From: Methyloversatilis universalis
GTDB taxonomy: Bacteria; Pseudomonadota; Gammaproteobacteria; Methylococcales; Methylococcaceae
Direction: 5' to 3'
Assembly: GCA_020723665.1 (NCBI GenBank)
Contig: DYIL01000015.1
Location: 1 to 64,000, forward strand
Length of the DNA stretch: 64,000 nucleotides
In this document: in pieces, positions 42,945-50,955 of the stretch
How the letters are laid out: each line of letters begins with the position of its first letter
Numbering within the stretch: the first letter of the stretch is position 1
Program-made: the position numbers and the translations under genes
The notes under the pieces: generated by a model
Database searches by the model: none
Seen by the model: only the letters and a program-made list of their open reading frames with translations
What the model was told of the DNA's origin: nothing

Positions 42945-43379
42945 TCAGCGCACCCATTTGACCATTCTCACGGTCGTGCCCTTGCCGACTTCAGACACGA
43001 TATCGAACTCGTCCATCAGCCGCTTGGCGCCCGCGAGGCCCAGCCCGGCTCCGCCGCCCGTCGAATAACCCTCCTGCATGGCCAACTCGATGTCGGGGAT
43101 GCCCGGCCCTTCGTCACGAGCGAGAACAAGAATGCCTTTCGCATCGTTCTTTTCGATAACGTCCAGAACGATTTCTCCTTTCCCGGCGTATTGAAGGATG
43201 TTGAGCGCCACCTCCGAAATGGCCATGGCGATGAAGCTTTGCTCGACCGACCAAAAGCCCAGCCGTGCGGCCAAAGATCGCGCCTCACGCCGGGCGGTGA
43301 GGATTTGCGCCTCGGAGTCTATAGGTATGCATATGCGGTCGGTCATCAGCGCGCCGGTCCGTTCGCTTGAGTCATTCAT
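42945..43379 (-). CDS. RsbT/RsbW-like serine kinase-type ATPase (anti-sigma regulatory factor)
   Basis: This 144-residue protein is a GHKL ATPase of the RsbT type. The N-box is seen in FIAMAISEVALNILQYAGKG, the G1 box in ARDEGPGIPDIELAMQEGYS and the glycine-rich lid in TGGGAGLGLAGAKRLMDEF. RsbT activates RsbU-type phosphatases in the stressosome pathway. Here it lies directly upstream of the RsbU-like phosphatase gene, supporting a pair. No RsbS, RsbR or sigma factor gene lies nearby. I take the ATG at 43379; ATG at 43346 is also possible. Confidence 0.88.
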   Translation of the reverse strand: MNDSSERTGALMTDRICIPIDSEAQILTARREARSLAARLGFWSVEQSFIAMAISEVALNILQYAGKGEIVLDVIEKNDAKGILVLARDEGPGIPDIELAMQEGYSTGGGAGLGLAGAKRLMDEFDIVSEVGKGTTVRMVKWVR

Positions 43380-43504
43380 GTCGGCGTGAATTCCTCCTTT
43401 GGCTCGGTCCGTAAAGGCCAAGCGTTCACGGTCCGAGCGATCGGATTATCGTCCGCTATTCCGACCGGCGATGCCAGCGTGAGCGGATTTCGCGGCTGCG
43501 CGTT

Positions 43505-43906
43505 CTATCGGCGACGGATCAGCGCCGCCAATATGAATCCGGCAATTACGTTTCCGCCGACACTCACGATCAGTTCCCGAGTGAAAAAGGCTTGCGGTTG
43601 CATCTTGCCAAGTTTGGGATTTTTATGCTTGGCCGTGAACTCGGCGGTTCCGGCGGCTATGCCTTGTGAAATCGCCTGTACCCGATCGAGAACTTCGGCC
43701 TCGGTATGCAAGGCGGGATGGTATTTGATCAGAGAGGTTCCCGTGGTGACGTTCGGTTCGGCGTGATAGATCCCCTTCGCGCGAGCCTCCTTAAGGAGGC
43801 TTTGCTTGAGCAGCTCGGCCAGAGTCCGCTTATTTTTGATCAATGGCACCCGAATGCGGATTCGGGCCGGAACCCTGTTGTGAACGATGGCGATCGTTTC
43901 GGACAT
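43505..43906 (-). CDS. Small HMA-like protein with a C-terminal membrane segment
   Basis: This 133-residue protein starts MSETIAIVHNRVPARIRIRV, followed by a region like the HMA_2 fold of P-type ATPase accessory proteins (TGTSLIKYHPALHTEAEVLD, with the TGS-LxxY pattern but no CxxC). It ends with a hydrophobic segment, LIVSVGGNVIAGFILAALIRRR. The missing CxxC makes metal binding by that motif unlikely. Its function is unknown. The ATG at 43906 begins the conserved part; the open frame to 44056 is not needed. Confidence 0.6.
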   Translation of the reverse strand: MSETIAIVHNRVPARIRIRVPLIKNKRTLAELLKQSLLKEARAKGIYHAEPNVTTGTSLIKYHPALHTEAEVLDRVQAISQGIAAGTAEFTAKHKNPKLGKMQPQAFFTRELIVSVGGNVIAGFILAALIRRR

Positions 43907-44043
43907 TGCGTGCCTCTCGAGCCAGAATGAAAGGTCGATGTCTTTTCGAAGTGCCTTAATCCTCAGACACGAAAACGCTTGAAGAATGCCGGACGAGGCT
44001 CGGCAGTCGATGGGCGGAATCCGTGGCCGCCGCACTCGCCTAA

Positions 44044-44080
44044 TTCCATTTCTCAATCAAAAGGGTACTGTTGTAGGCCG
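44044..44080. repeat. Single end of a family A element
   Basis: TTCCATTTCTCAATCAAAAG followed by TTGTAGGCCG matches the left terminal repeat of the element at 24033, again preceded by TAA. The other end is missing. It lies in the 334-base gap 43907-44240, which otherwise shows no gene. Confidence 0.75.
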
Positions 44081-44240
44081 CCAACGGGCGAACAGTCCTC
44101 GGGACATAAACTCAACCCGGAAACGGGAAGGCGGAAAGCGCCGGATACGTGATCCACACGTCCGGCGGTGTGGGAGGACGGCGGAGGTGACCCCGCCTCC
44201 TACCCGATTCAGGGTTGGACGTCGGGCAGAAGCAGCTTGG

Positions 44241-44936
44241 TCACCAGGGAAGCTCGCTGCCGTCGTAACGAAAGAAACGGCCAGTATCGGCCAACCGGAA
44301 CTCGGCGATGCGCTCGCGCATCCCGCGCACGCTTTCTTCCGTCGACAACGGCGCGTCGATACCGCCCATACGAGTGTGCACCCAACCGGGGTGTAGCAGA
44401 AGCACTCCGATGCCGAGCGGCTTGAGTTCCAGAGAGAGTCCTTTCATCACGGCGTTCAACGCTGCCTTGCTGGACCGATAAAAGTAACTGCCGGGGCTCG
44501 TGATCTCGGAGATAGAACCCATGTGACTGCTAATCGCCACCACCAGGCGCTTTTCGCTGCGCGCCAGAGATTCGACGAATGTCTTGGTGAGGCGCAGCGG
44601 AGCCATGGTATTGACCTGAAACGTATAAGCCCAATCATCGTAATTGAGCGGCGCGTTCGGTGGCAGGAATTTCTCGGGATACACCCCGGCATTGTTGAGC
44701 AGGATGTCAATGGGGGTTTCCTTGAGTTCCTCGGCCAAGGCGACGATCTGGCCGGCGTTCGTCACATCCAGCCGATGCAGGCGGACCGACCGGTATTGGT
44801 CGGCCAACTGCGCTAATTCGACCGCCTCCTCGGGGTATCGGCAGGTGGCGAACACCCGCCATCCGGCCTCGGCGTATTGGCGGGACCATTCCAGTCCCAA
44901 TCCGCGGTTGCTGCCCGTGATGAGAATCGTAGCCAT
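44241..44936 (-). CDS. SDR family oxidoreductase (C-factor-like)
   Basis: This 231-residue short-chain dehydrogenase has TILITGSNRGLGLEWSRQYA for nucleotide binding, DILLNNAGVYPEKF, and the catalytic S-Y-K set in AISSHMGSISEITSPGSYFY and RSSKAALNAVMKGLS. The form resembles CsgA/C-factor-type SDRs. The substrate is unknown. The ATG at 44936 is the natural start. It stands alone between repeats; the 384 bases upstream contain a family B element and no gene. Confidence 0.87.
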   Translation of the reverse strand: MATILITGSNRGLGLEWSRQYAEAGWRVFATCRYPEEAVELAQLADQYRSVRLHRLDVTNAGQIVALAEELKETPIDILLNNAGVYPEKFLPPNAPLNYDDWAYTFQVNTMAPLRLTKTFVESLARSEKRLVVAISSHMGSISEITSPGSYFYRSSKAALNAVMKGLSLELKPLGIGVLLLHPGWVHTRMGGIDAPLSTEESVRGMRERIAEFRLADTGRFFRYDGSELPW

Positions 44937-45094
44937 GATGCTCGACACTCCAGTTGCTGCAAGAAAATCTGACGATAAAACTTCCTCAACTGAGACCGCG
45001 GAATGCGTGGGCGGTTCGCAGCCGGTGCCAGCCGCCGTTTTTCGAATCATTAGGAATCACGAACTGAGCCAAACTCGTCGCTACTGAGCGGGAT

Positions 45095-45193
45095 TTAGAG
45101 CCTATCCCAATAGGCCGTTCGCCCCGAGCCCTTCGATTTGGCTCAGGACTGGCTTGTCGAAGGGTTTCTTGAGCCTAATGGGATAGGCTCTAA
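45095..45193. repeat. Family B dispersed element, short copy 4
   Basis: About 99 bases with good terminal inverted repeats: TTAGAGCCTATCCCAATAGG on the left and CCTAATGGGATAGGCTCTAA on the right. Between them are a single AGCCCTTCGATTTGGCTCAG module and its complement-like partner GGCTTGTCGAAGGGTTTC. It is the shortest and most symmetrical copy. Confidence 0.85.
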
Positions 45194-45321
45194 GTCGCTA
45201 TTCGAGTGGACATTACGCACGGTGGTTGGCGGAGCGTACACCGTCAAATCGACGCCGCTCGGCGGCTCAAGGGTTGGTTTGTCGCCACTGAAAGGCGGCC
45301 AGAACACTAGAGGGCAAAGCC

Positions 45322-45675
45322 ATGGCCAAAGCAAGCAAGGCAAAATACACCGAGAAACAGAAGCGGCGGGCCAGACATGTCGAGGAAGGTTGCGAGGTGC
45401 GCGGAGTTCCTGAGGAGGATGCGGAGCGGCGCGCCTGGGCGACGGTGAATAAGATTCACGGCGGCGGCAAAAAAAGCGGGGCGGAAGCGGAAAACGGGCA
45501 GACGGCGAGCCGGCGTGCAAAGGCAGCCGTCAAGACGGCGACCAATAGGCCGCATTGGATCGGGTCGAACCCGCTGAAGCCGAAAACGCCGACACCTCGC
45601 GACCGCGTTCGGGACAGTCCTTTCGACCGGGGCTCAAAATGGGCCATTCCGGTCTACACCGCGATGGCACGGTAA
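45322..45675 (+). CDS. Small basic protein of the family often labelled plasmid stabilization protein
   Basis: This 117-residue protein is very rich in lysine, arginine and alanine. The first part, MAKASKAKYTEKQKRRARHV and EEDAERRAWATVNKIHGGGK, matches a small conserved family that databases call plasmid stabilization protein, although there is no evidence of that role. The C-terminal part (PRDRVRDSPFDRGSKWAIPV) is less familiar. A nucleic-acid-binding or stress role is plausible from composition only. It stands alone. Confidence 0.6.
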   Translation: MAKASKAKYTEKQKRRARHVEEGCEVRGVPEEDAERRAWATVNKIHGGGKKSGAEAENGQTASRRAKAAVKTATNRPHWIGSNPLKPKTPTPRDRVRDSPFDRGSKWAIPVYTAMAR

Positions 45676-45730
45676 GCCGAAATAAGGCCTTGGTCGCCCG
45701 GTACCCGAAAAATCGGCCGGCGCTTTCAAC

Positions 45731-45866
45731 CTAGAAACGGCAGTTGGACGTGCTCGAGTGTGTGGCGGCTGGCAAGCCTGTCCTGAGCGGAGTCGAAGGG
45801 CGGTTCGCTTCGCTCACCGTATCCTACTTTTCCGGTGTATCGAAGCGGTCAACTGCCGTTTTAAGG
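45731..45866. repeat. Family C dispersed element, copy 1
   Basis: It begins CTAGAAACGGCAGTTGGACG and ends CGGTCAACTGCCGTTTTAAG. Inside are CCTGTCCTGAGCGGAGTCGA and GGCGGTTCGCTTCGCTCACC followed by ATCCTACTTTTCCGGTG. It stops two bases from the stop codon of the PRPP synthetase gene. Confidence 0.8.
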
Positions 45867-45867
45867 T

Positions 45868-46851
45868 TCAATCCTCCAGCAGCCCGCTGACGGAGCCGCC
45901 GACGTGGATCTGGCGGATGGCCTCCGCGAACAGCGGCGCGATCGGAATGACCGTCAGCTTGGCACGGACCGTTTCCCGAGGAAGCCGGAACGCCGGAACG
46001 CTGTCGGTGACCGCGAGGCTGTCTAAGGCCGGATCGGAGATAACCTTTGCGGCCTCGCTCACGAACAGTCCGTGGGTCACCGCGACGTGTACGGCCGCCG
46101 CCCCCTGTTCCCGGCAGGCATGGACGGCGCGCGCCACGGTGCCGCCCGTGCTGATCAGATCGTCGACGATGAGTACGGTCTTGCCTCGTACGTTCCCGAC
46201 CACGGCCGCGCCGATCACCGCTTCATCGCTGCGGTATTTCTCCATGAGGGCGCCGCCGACGGTGGCGTCTAGCCGTCGGGCCAGTTTGCGGCGGAAGCTT
46301 TCCGCTCGTTTCAGTCCGCCTACGTCGGGCGAGACCACGGCCACGTCTCCCTCGATACGGGCGGCGAAATGCTCGACCAGGAGTTTCCCGGCCTCGAGGT
46401 GGTCGGTTCGGCAGCGAAAGGCGTTTTGAAAACCCGCCAGATCGTGTACGTCGAGCGTGACGACCCGATCCGCGCCCGCAGCCTCGAACAATTGCGCGAC
46501 GTAGCGCAGCGTGACCGGCTCGCGCGGCCGGGTTTTCCGGTCCGCGCGTGCATAAGCGAGGTACGGCACGACCGCGGTCACGCAGGCGGCGGACGCATCC
46601 TTCAGCGCGCCGATCAAGAACCATAGGCGGCAGAGTTTGTCGTTGACCGTTTTGCCAGGCTCGTCGTACAGCGACTGCACCACGAACACGTCGCAGCCCC
46701 GCACGTTTTCCGCGGGATAGGTCTTGTGTTCGCCGTCGTCGAAATCCTTTTCTTCGACTTCGGCCAAGGCCACGCCCATGCTCCGGGCGATGTTTTCTCC
46801 AAGCGCCCGGCTTTCGCTCAGGGCAAACAAGCGAAGCGGACCGCGGTTCAT
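45868..46851 (-). CDS. prs: Ribose-phosphate pyrophosphokinase (PRPP synthetase)
   Basis: PRPP synthetase transfers pyrophosphate from ATP to ribose 5-phosphate. The 327-residue protein has AVVPYLAYARADRKTRPREP, VTLDVHDLAGFQNAF, VAVVSPDVGGLKRAESFRRK and the PRPP loop TVLIVDDLISTGGT. The catalytic flexible loop differs from housekeeping Prs (KTRPREPV rather than the usual KVRSRVPI-like sequence), so it is probably a divergent paralogue. It is the last gene of a three-gene operon with an alpha/beta hydrolase and a phosphoribosyltransferase. Its ATG overlaps the hydrolase stop by four bases. Confidence 0.88.
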   Translation of the reverse strand: MNRGPLRLFALSESRALGENIARSMGVALAEVEEKDFDDGEHKTYPAENVRGCDVFVVQSLYDEPGKTVNDKLCRLWFLIGALKDASAACVTAVVPYLAYARADRKTRPREPVTLRYVAQLFEAAGADRVVTLDVHDLAGFQNAFRCRTDHLEAGKLLVEHFAARIEGDVAVVSPDVGGLKRAESFRRKLARRLDATVGGALMEKYRSDEAVIGAAVVGNVRGKTVLIVDDLISTGGTVARAVHACREQGAAAVHVAVTHGLFVSEAAKVISDPALDSLAVTDSVPAFRLPRETVRAKLTVIPIAPLFAEAIRQIHVGGSVSGLLED

Positions 46852-47513
46852 CGGCGCAGGTACTTCAAGAACCAGTCGCGGGCGAGTTCCTGCACCTTCT
46901 CCAGCGTGCCGGGCTCCTCGAACAAATGGGTCGCTCCCGGAACGATCTCCAGCTTGTGTACGGCATACAAACGCAAAGCCGCCTTGCGATTGAGTTCGAT
47001 GACCACATCGTCATAACCGCCGACGATCAGGAGAGTGGGCGCCCGCACTTCGGGCAAGCGCTCTTCCGCCAAATCCGGCCGTCCGCCCCGAGACACCACG
47101 GCAGCCACCGCTTCGGGGCGTTCGGCCGCGGCCCGAAGCGCCGCCGCCGCGCCGGTGCTGGCGCCGAACAATCCGATGGACAGCCCGGACGTCAGCTCGT
47201 ATTGAGTGGCCCAGTCGATCGCGCCCACCAGCCGTTCGGTCAAAAGCCGTATGTCGAAACGGAACTCGCGGGTGTATTGATCGATGTCGTGTTCCTTTGG
47301 GGTGAGGAGATCGAACAGCAGCGTGCCGAGATTGGCGCGATTGAGAAAATCGGCGACGGCGCGGTTGCGCGGGCTGAACCGGCTGCTTCCGCTGCCGTGG
47401 GCGAAGATGACGAGCCCAACTGGCTGTTCCGGAATGAACAGCGAACCGGACAGGATTACGCCCTCCCGCCCCGCCGGGAATTCAATGGAATCCGAAGGTG
47501 TAGCATGCTCCAT
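46848..47513 (-). CDS. Alpha/beta hydrolase, dienelactone-hydrolase-like
   Basis: This 221-residue protein has an alpha/beta hydrolase fold: VGLVIFAHGSGSSRFSPRNR oxyanion region, nucleophile elbow IGLFGASTGAAAALRAAAER (G-A-S-T-G), acid region LLIVGGYDDVV and the final histidine in IVPGATHLFEEPG. It matches hydrolases often found next to, or fused with, a phosphoribosyltransferase in stress-related clusters. The substrate is unknown. The ATG at 47513 is preferred to the longer frame. It lies 28 bases from the phosphoribosyltransferase gene and overlaps prs. Confidence 0.85.
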   Translation of the reverse strand: MEHATPSDSIEFPAGREGVILSGSLFIPEQPVGLVIFAHGSGSSRFSPRNRAVADFLNRANLGTLLFDLLTPKEHDIDQYTREFRFDIRLLTERLVGAIDWATQYELTSGLSIGLFGASTGAAAALRAAAERPEAVAAVVSRGGRPDLAEERLPEVRAPTLLIVGGYDDVVIELNRKAALRLYAVHKLEIVPGATHLFEEPGTLEKVQELARDWFLKYLRR

Positions 47514-47541
47514 AATCTGATCTTCCTGCCAAAAGGTCTCG

Positions 47542-48198
47542 TTAAGCGGGTGATTCGCCCCAGGATCGGGCCAGAATCTCCCGGACTTCGTCATCGGTAG
47601 TCTGGGAAAAATCCCGGTATCCTTGGCCGACGGCAAAGAATGGTTCGGGGGTGGTCAGACAGACCGCCTCGTCCACTTCGGCGCGAAGGCGTGCCAACGT
47701 ATCCATGGGCGCCAACGGCACGGCGACTACGATACGGGCCGGGTTTTTCCGGCGCAGGGCGGCGAGGCCGGCGCGGATGGTCGCTCCCGTGGCGATGCCG
47801 TCGTCCACCACGATGATGCAGCGGTTCTCGAGCTCGGGATACGGGCGATCGCCGCGGTAAAGCCGTTCGCGGCGTTCCAGTTCCCGGCGCTCTTTAGCGG
47901 TGACCTTCTCGATGACTTCGTCGCTGATCCGGTAGATCGAAACCACGTCGCGGTTCAGCACCGAGGCGCCCCCGCTGGCGATCGCACCCATGGCCAACTC
48001 CGGGTTGCCGGGCGTTCCCAGCTTGCGCACGATCAAAAGGTCCAAGGGCGCTTCAAGGGCGCGGGCGACTTCGTACGCGACCGGCACTCCGCCGCGCGGC
48101 AGGCCGAGTACGATCAGGTCGGAACGCCCGGCGTAAGCACGGAGGGACTCCGCCAGTCGGCGTCCGGCGTCGGTTCGGTTTTCGAACAGTATGTCCAT
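47542..48198 (-). CDS. Phosphoribosyltransferase domain protein
   Basis: This 218-residue type I PRTase-like protein has LIVLGLPRGGVPVAYEVARA at the N-terminus and the PRPP-binding loop RCIIVVDDGIATGATIRAGL near residue 125. The base or acceptor is unknown. It is the first gene of the operon with the hydrolase and PRPP synthetase, so PRPP made by the third protein may be its co-substrate. The family is widespread and uncharacterised. Start ATG at 48198. Confidence 0.87.
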   Translation of the reverse strand: MDILFENRTDAGRRLAESLRAYAGRSDLIVLGLPRGGVPVAYEVARALEAPLDLLIVRKLGTPGNPELAMGAIASGGASVLNRDVVSIYRISDEVIEKVTAKERRELERRERLYRGDRPYPELENRCIIVVDDGIATGATIRAGLAALRRKNPARIVVAVPLAPMDTLARLRAEVDEAVCLTTPEPFFAVGQGYRDFSQTTDDEVREILARSWGESPA

Positions 48199-48258
48199 AA
48201 GACTTCTAACGCTTGAAAGCGCCGGGTTTCGTCCCCCAGCCCGGCTTGTGTTTCCGCC

Positions 48259-48444
48259 TCAAGGTATTTCCGGGCGCCCGCCACACCGCCATGCGTTCAG
48301 CTGTTCCGCGCCTGCCCGCAGTGTCTCGATCCGCTCCTTTTGCTCGATGTGGGTCACAGGCCAGGCTTCCAGCCGGTCGAGCTCGGCTTGCCATTCCTCC
48401 ATTTGCGTTTGAAATTCCCGCAAGCGGGCTTGTTTGGTATTCAT
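48259..48444 (-). CDS. Small coiled-coil protein
   Basis: This 61-residue charged protein (MNTKQARLREFQTQMEEWQA, then ELDRLEAWPVTHIEQKERIE) has heptad-like spacing of leucine and other hydrophobic residues, suggesting a coiled coil. Similar short stress-associated proteins of unknown function exist. It is co-directional with the phosphoribosyltransferase gene and 60 bases from it, so it may belong to the same transcript. Only the amino-acid pattern and position support it as a gene. Confidence 0.55.
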   Translation of the reverse strand: MNTKQARLREFQTQMEEWQAELDRLEAWPVTHIEQKERIETLRAGAEQLNAWRCGGRPEIP

Positions 48445-48457
48445 GGCTGTTCCAATA

Positions 48458-48631
48458 TCCTAGAAACGGCAGTTGGACGTGCTGGGGGTGTGCGGCGGGC
48501 GGGGCGGCCGGCAAGCCTGTCCTGAGCGGAGTCGAAGGGCCTGTCCTGAGCCTGGTCGAAGGGCGGTTCGCTTCGCTCACCGCATCCTACTTTTCCGGTG
48601 CATGGAAGCGGTCAACCGACGTTTCCAGGAT
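48458..48631. repeat. Family C dispersed element, copy 2
   Basis: It begins ATCCTAGAAACGGCAGTTGG and ends CAACCGACGTTTCCAGGAT, an imperfect inverted repeat of about 20 bases. Two CCTGTCCTGAGC modules lie inside, followed by CGGTTCGCTTCGCTCACCGC and ATCCTACTTTTCCGGTGCAT as in copy 1. It ends 12 bases from the stop codon of the DJ-1 gene. Confidence 0.85.
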
Positions 48632-48643
48632 AATTCTTCCATA

Positions 48644-49159
48644 TCAACGAGAAACCTTGTTTTTCAGGAGCTTCATGAATTCCCGCATGAATGCGGGCAG
48701 ATCCGCGGGTTGCCTCGACGTCACCAAATTGCCGTCTACAACGACCTCGCGGTCTTCGTAATGAGCGCCGGCCAGTCTCATTTCGTCCGCGACGGCGCGA
48801 TAACAGGTAGCGCGCCGGTCCCGCAGCACGCCGGCGGTAATCAGGATCTGCGGCCCATGGCAGATGGCCGCCACCGGCCGGCGGTGCTGCATGAAAATTT
48901 TGACAATCGCCAGGGCCGAAGATTCCGCCCGCAACGCGGCCGGCGCCTTGCCGCCCGGGAGTAGAAGGGCGTCATAGTCTTCCGGGGTGATTTCCGAAAG
49001 TCTTCCGTCTACCGTTACCTCGTAACCATGCTTCCCGATGATCGTTCCGGATTTGTCGGAAGCGATCTCGACCGGGATGCCTTCCTCTTTTAGGCGATAG
49101 TAGGGCACCAGGAGTTCGGCATCCTCGAAATAATCGGAACTGAGCATGAGGACTTTCAT
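48644..49159 (-). CDS. DJ-1/PfpI family protein
   Basis: This 171-residue protein has the DJ-1/PfpI fold with the nucleophile elbow PVAAICHGPQILITAG (C100), preceded by YDALLLPGGKAPAALR and followed by the conserved end VVVDGNLVTSRQPADLPAFM. Members act as glyoxalases, deglycases, proteases or chaperones; none can be chosen here. It is co-directional with the BON-domain gene 16 bases upstream, so they probably form an operon. Confidence 0.9.
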   Translation of the reverse strand: MKVLMLSSDYFEDAELLVPYYRLKEEGIPVEIASDKSGTIIGKHGYEVTVDGRLSEITPEDYDALLLPGGKAPAALRAESSALAIVKIFMQHRRPVAAICHGPQILITAGVLRDRRATCYRAVADEMRLAGAHYEDREVVVDGNLVTSRQPADLPAFMREFMKLLKNKVSR

Positions 49160-49175
49160 CCGGCGTGCCTCTTCG

Positions 49176-49937
49176 TTAGTGGAGTGCTTCTTCCCGTTCG
49201 GAAGGCGGCGCTGGCGTGGCCTCGGTTTCGGCCCCTGGACGGGGCGGCTGGATGGCCTCGGGGCGATGACCGGCGGTGCCGGTGCTTCTACCCATGAGCG
49301 GCCTGTTGGTCACGGCGCGGAGGAGTAGGCTGGAACCCGCTAGGCCCAGAACGGCTGTGAGCGGACTCGTATGGCGCAAGGCATTGAGCGCCAGGGTGGT
49401 TCCGGTAGCGCCGGCGATCAGTCGCGTGGCCGGCGCCCAGTTCTCCTGCAAGATGTCCGGGCGTATCCGACGGCGCGGAACCCCGCCCTGAAGTTCGGGA
49501 ATCTGCTCCGCGGTCTCATGCACCTCGAGCCTGTCCTCAACCCCCTTGACGCCGCGAACCGAGGCCACGCACCGGTAGAGCGGCTTGCGCTCGTGAGCCA
49601 GAATCGGACCGGAGAGCGTCACAAAACCGTCCTGCACTTTGACGTCGATGATTTTGGGATGGGAAACGACCCGTCCCAGGTTGGAGCGTACCCGATCGAC
49701 CAGCAAGTCGTCGGGAACCGGGCCGGCCGTCAGCCACGCATTGAGTTCCGCGACCATGCCGACCGCGCGGTTGCGAAGATCGCGCAAGGCGACCTGAAGG
49801 GCATCGTCCAGGCGATTCACGGTGCTTATCGTCTTGTCGCGGAGTACCGCGCGGCGATACCGTCCGCGATCGGGATCGAGCAAATACATCAACGCGGCGC
49901 CCAACGCCGCTCCGTACAGTGCTGAGTTCCTTTTCAT
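49176..49937 (-). CDS. BON-domain protein
   Basis: This 253-residue protein has an N-terminal hydrophobic stretch (MKRNSALYGAALGAALMYLL) followed by DPDRGRYRRAVLRDK, a common opening in this family. A BON domain follows (about residues 80-145: VRSNLGRVVSHPKIIDVKVQ and VTLSGPILAHERKPLYRCVA). Later come a glycine/alanine-rich membrane-like region (TRLIAGATGTTLALNALR, LTAVLGLAGSSLLLRAV) and a proline-rich tail. BON domains bind phospholipid or membranes. The ATG at 49937 has GAGGAGAAT upstream. The function is unknown; an envelope stress role is plausible. Confidence 0.82.
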   Translation of the reverse strand: MKRNSALYGAALGAALMYLLDPDRGRYRRAVLRDKTISTVNRLDDALQVALRDLRNRAVGMVAELNAWLTAGPVPDDLLVDRVRSNLGRVVSHPKIIDVKVQDGFVTLSGPILAHERKPLYRCVASVRGVKGVEDRLEVHETAEQIPELQGGVPRRRIRPDILQENWAPATRLIAGATGTTLALNALRHTSPLTAVLGLAGSSLLLRAVTNRPLMGRSTGTAGHRPEAIQPPRPGAETEATPAPPSEREEALH

Positions 49938-50144
49938 GGCATTCTCCTCGGAAACTGATCCATGCTGCGCCCGCCTGATTAGTGAGACACCTCTCCCCGA
50001 AGGGAGTTGCAGAAAAGCGCTACCGAAATGAAAAGGCGGGCGAGGCGTGGCGCCGCCGCCGAAGGAATCCACGCATGGGAACGAGCGCTGGTTTTTCATT
50101 GGGCGACGGTTCGAAGCTTGTTTCAGCGCGATCTGTTCTCGGAT

Positions 50145-50766
50145 TCACTTCTGGTCAGTGCCGCCCAGGCCGCCGAACAGCCAGAGGATCGAAGGTTCTC
50201 GTACGGCGGACGGCGGGACGTCGCGATAAACGCCGTTTGCCGCGACGAAGTCCACGTCGAATCCGGAATTCGCCCGGGAAGCGGTCAGGCTGAAGTTGAA
50301 CACCAACTCCACCCAGTGGTCGGTTGCGATCGGATCGGCCCAGAATCGGAGATCCAGCAGGCGATCGTCGAAAAACGTCAGCGCCGAGTTCGGATCGGTA
50401 AACGTCCGGTCAAAAGAGCGTCATCCCGTCGGCTTCAATGTCGATGCGGAAACTGTCGAATCCTTCGCAGAGGCCCACGGGGTCCAGCCAGCCGACCGGC
50501 AAATGCTGAGGTTGGCAGGTCATGGGCGGTATTAGGCATTCCATCAAAATACTCGCGGTGAACGTCTCGCCGGCGCCCGACTCCAAGTCGCCGGCGGAAC
50601 TTCCGCCCAGTGCGGCGCATGCCGAAAGACCGGTGCCGAGCCCTGCGGCGGCGTTGGGATTGCCGATTAGTCCACCGGTCACCAACGTTAACTCGGTCGG
50701 TGCTTTTGGGCGTTCGTAACGGGCTGAAAGCGGCGAGAACGGGAGGGAGGCAAAACAGATCGGCAC
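50145..50766 (-). pseudogene. Frameshifted PEP-CTERM-like protein
   Basis: The minus strand reads CEGFDSFRIDIEADGMTLF to a TGA at about 50410, but a frame change there gives RTFTDPNSALTFFDDRLLDL, then RFWADPIATDHWVELVFNFS, and ends VREPSILWLFGGLGGTDQK at 50145. The end looks like a degenerate PEP-CTERM sorting tail (PEP-like motif, hydrophobic stretch, basic residue last). The total span is one more than a multiple of three, which fits one indel. PEP-CTERM proteins are exported and processed by exosortase. The 5' part is low in similarity, so the true start is uncertain. Confidence 0.6.
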
Positions 50767-50955
50767 GGAATGTACCCACTAAGGCATGGCGACCGGAAAA
50801 GTCGACAAGAGCTGTGCGATTTAGCATCATGGTTTATGGTGTGAGCAATTCGCCGCGGACGGGACCGGTTCCTCGCTTTCCGATAAGCCGCCGATTCCGG
50901 AGACGAGCCGCATCGCTTCCCGATGTCTCTTTATCTAAGTTGAGGAGTGCGAATC

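Noticed and set aside
50007-50561. 184-codon open frame on the plus strand in the dodecin-BON gap
   Set aside because: The composition is that of a shadow frame. The minus strand of the same stretch gives a better protein-like reading (PEP-CTERM-like pseudogene).
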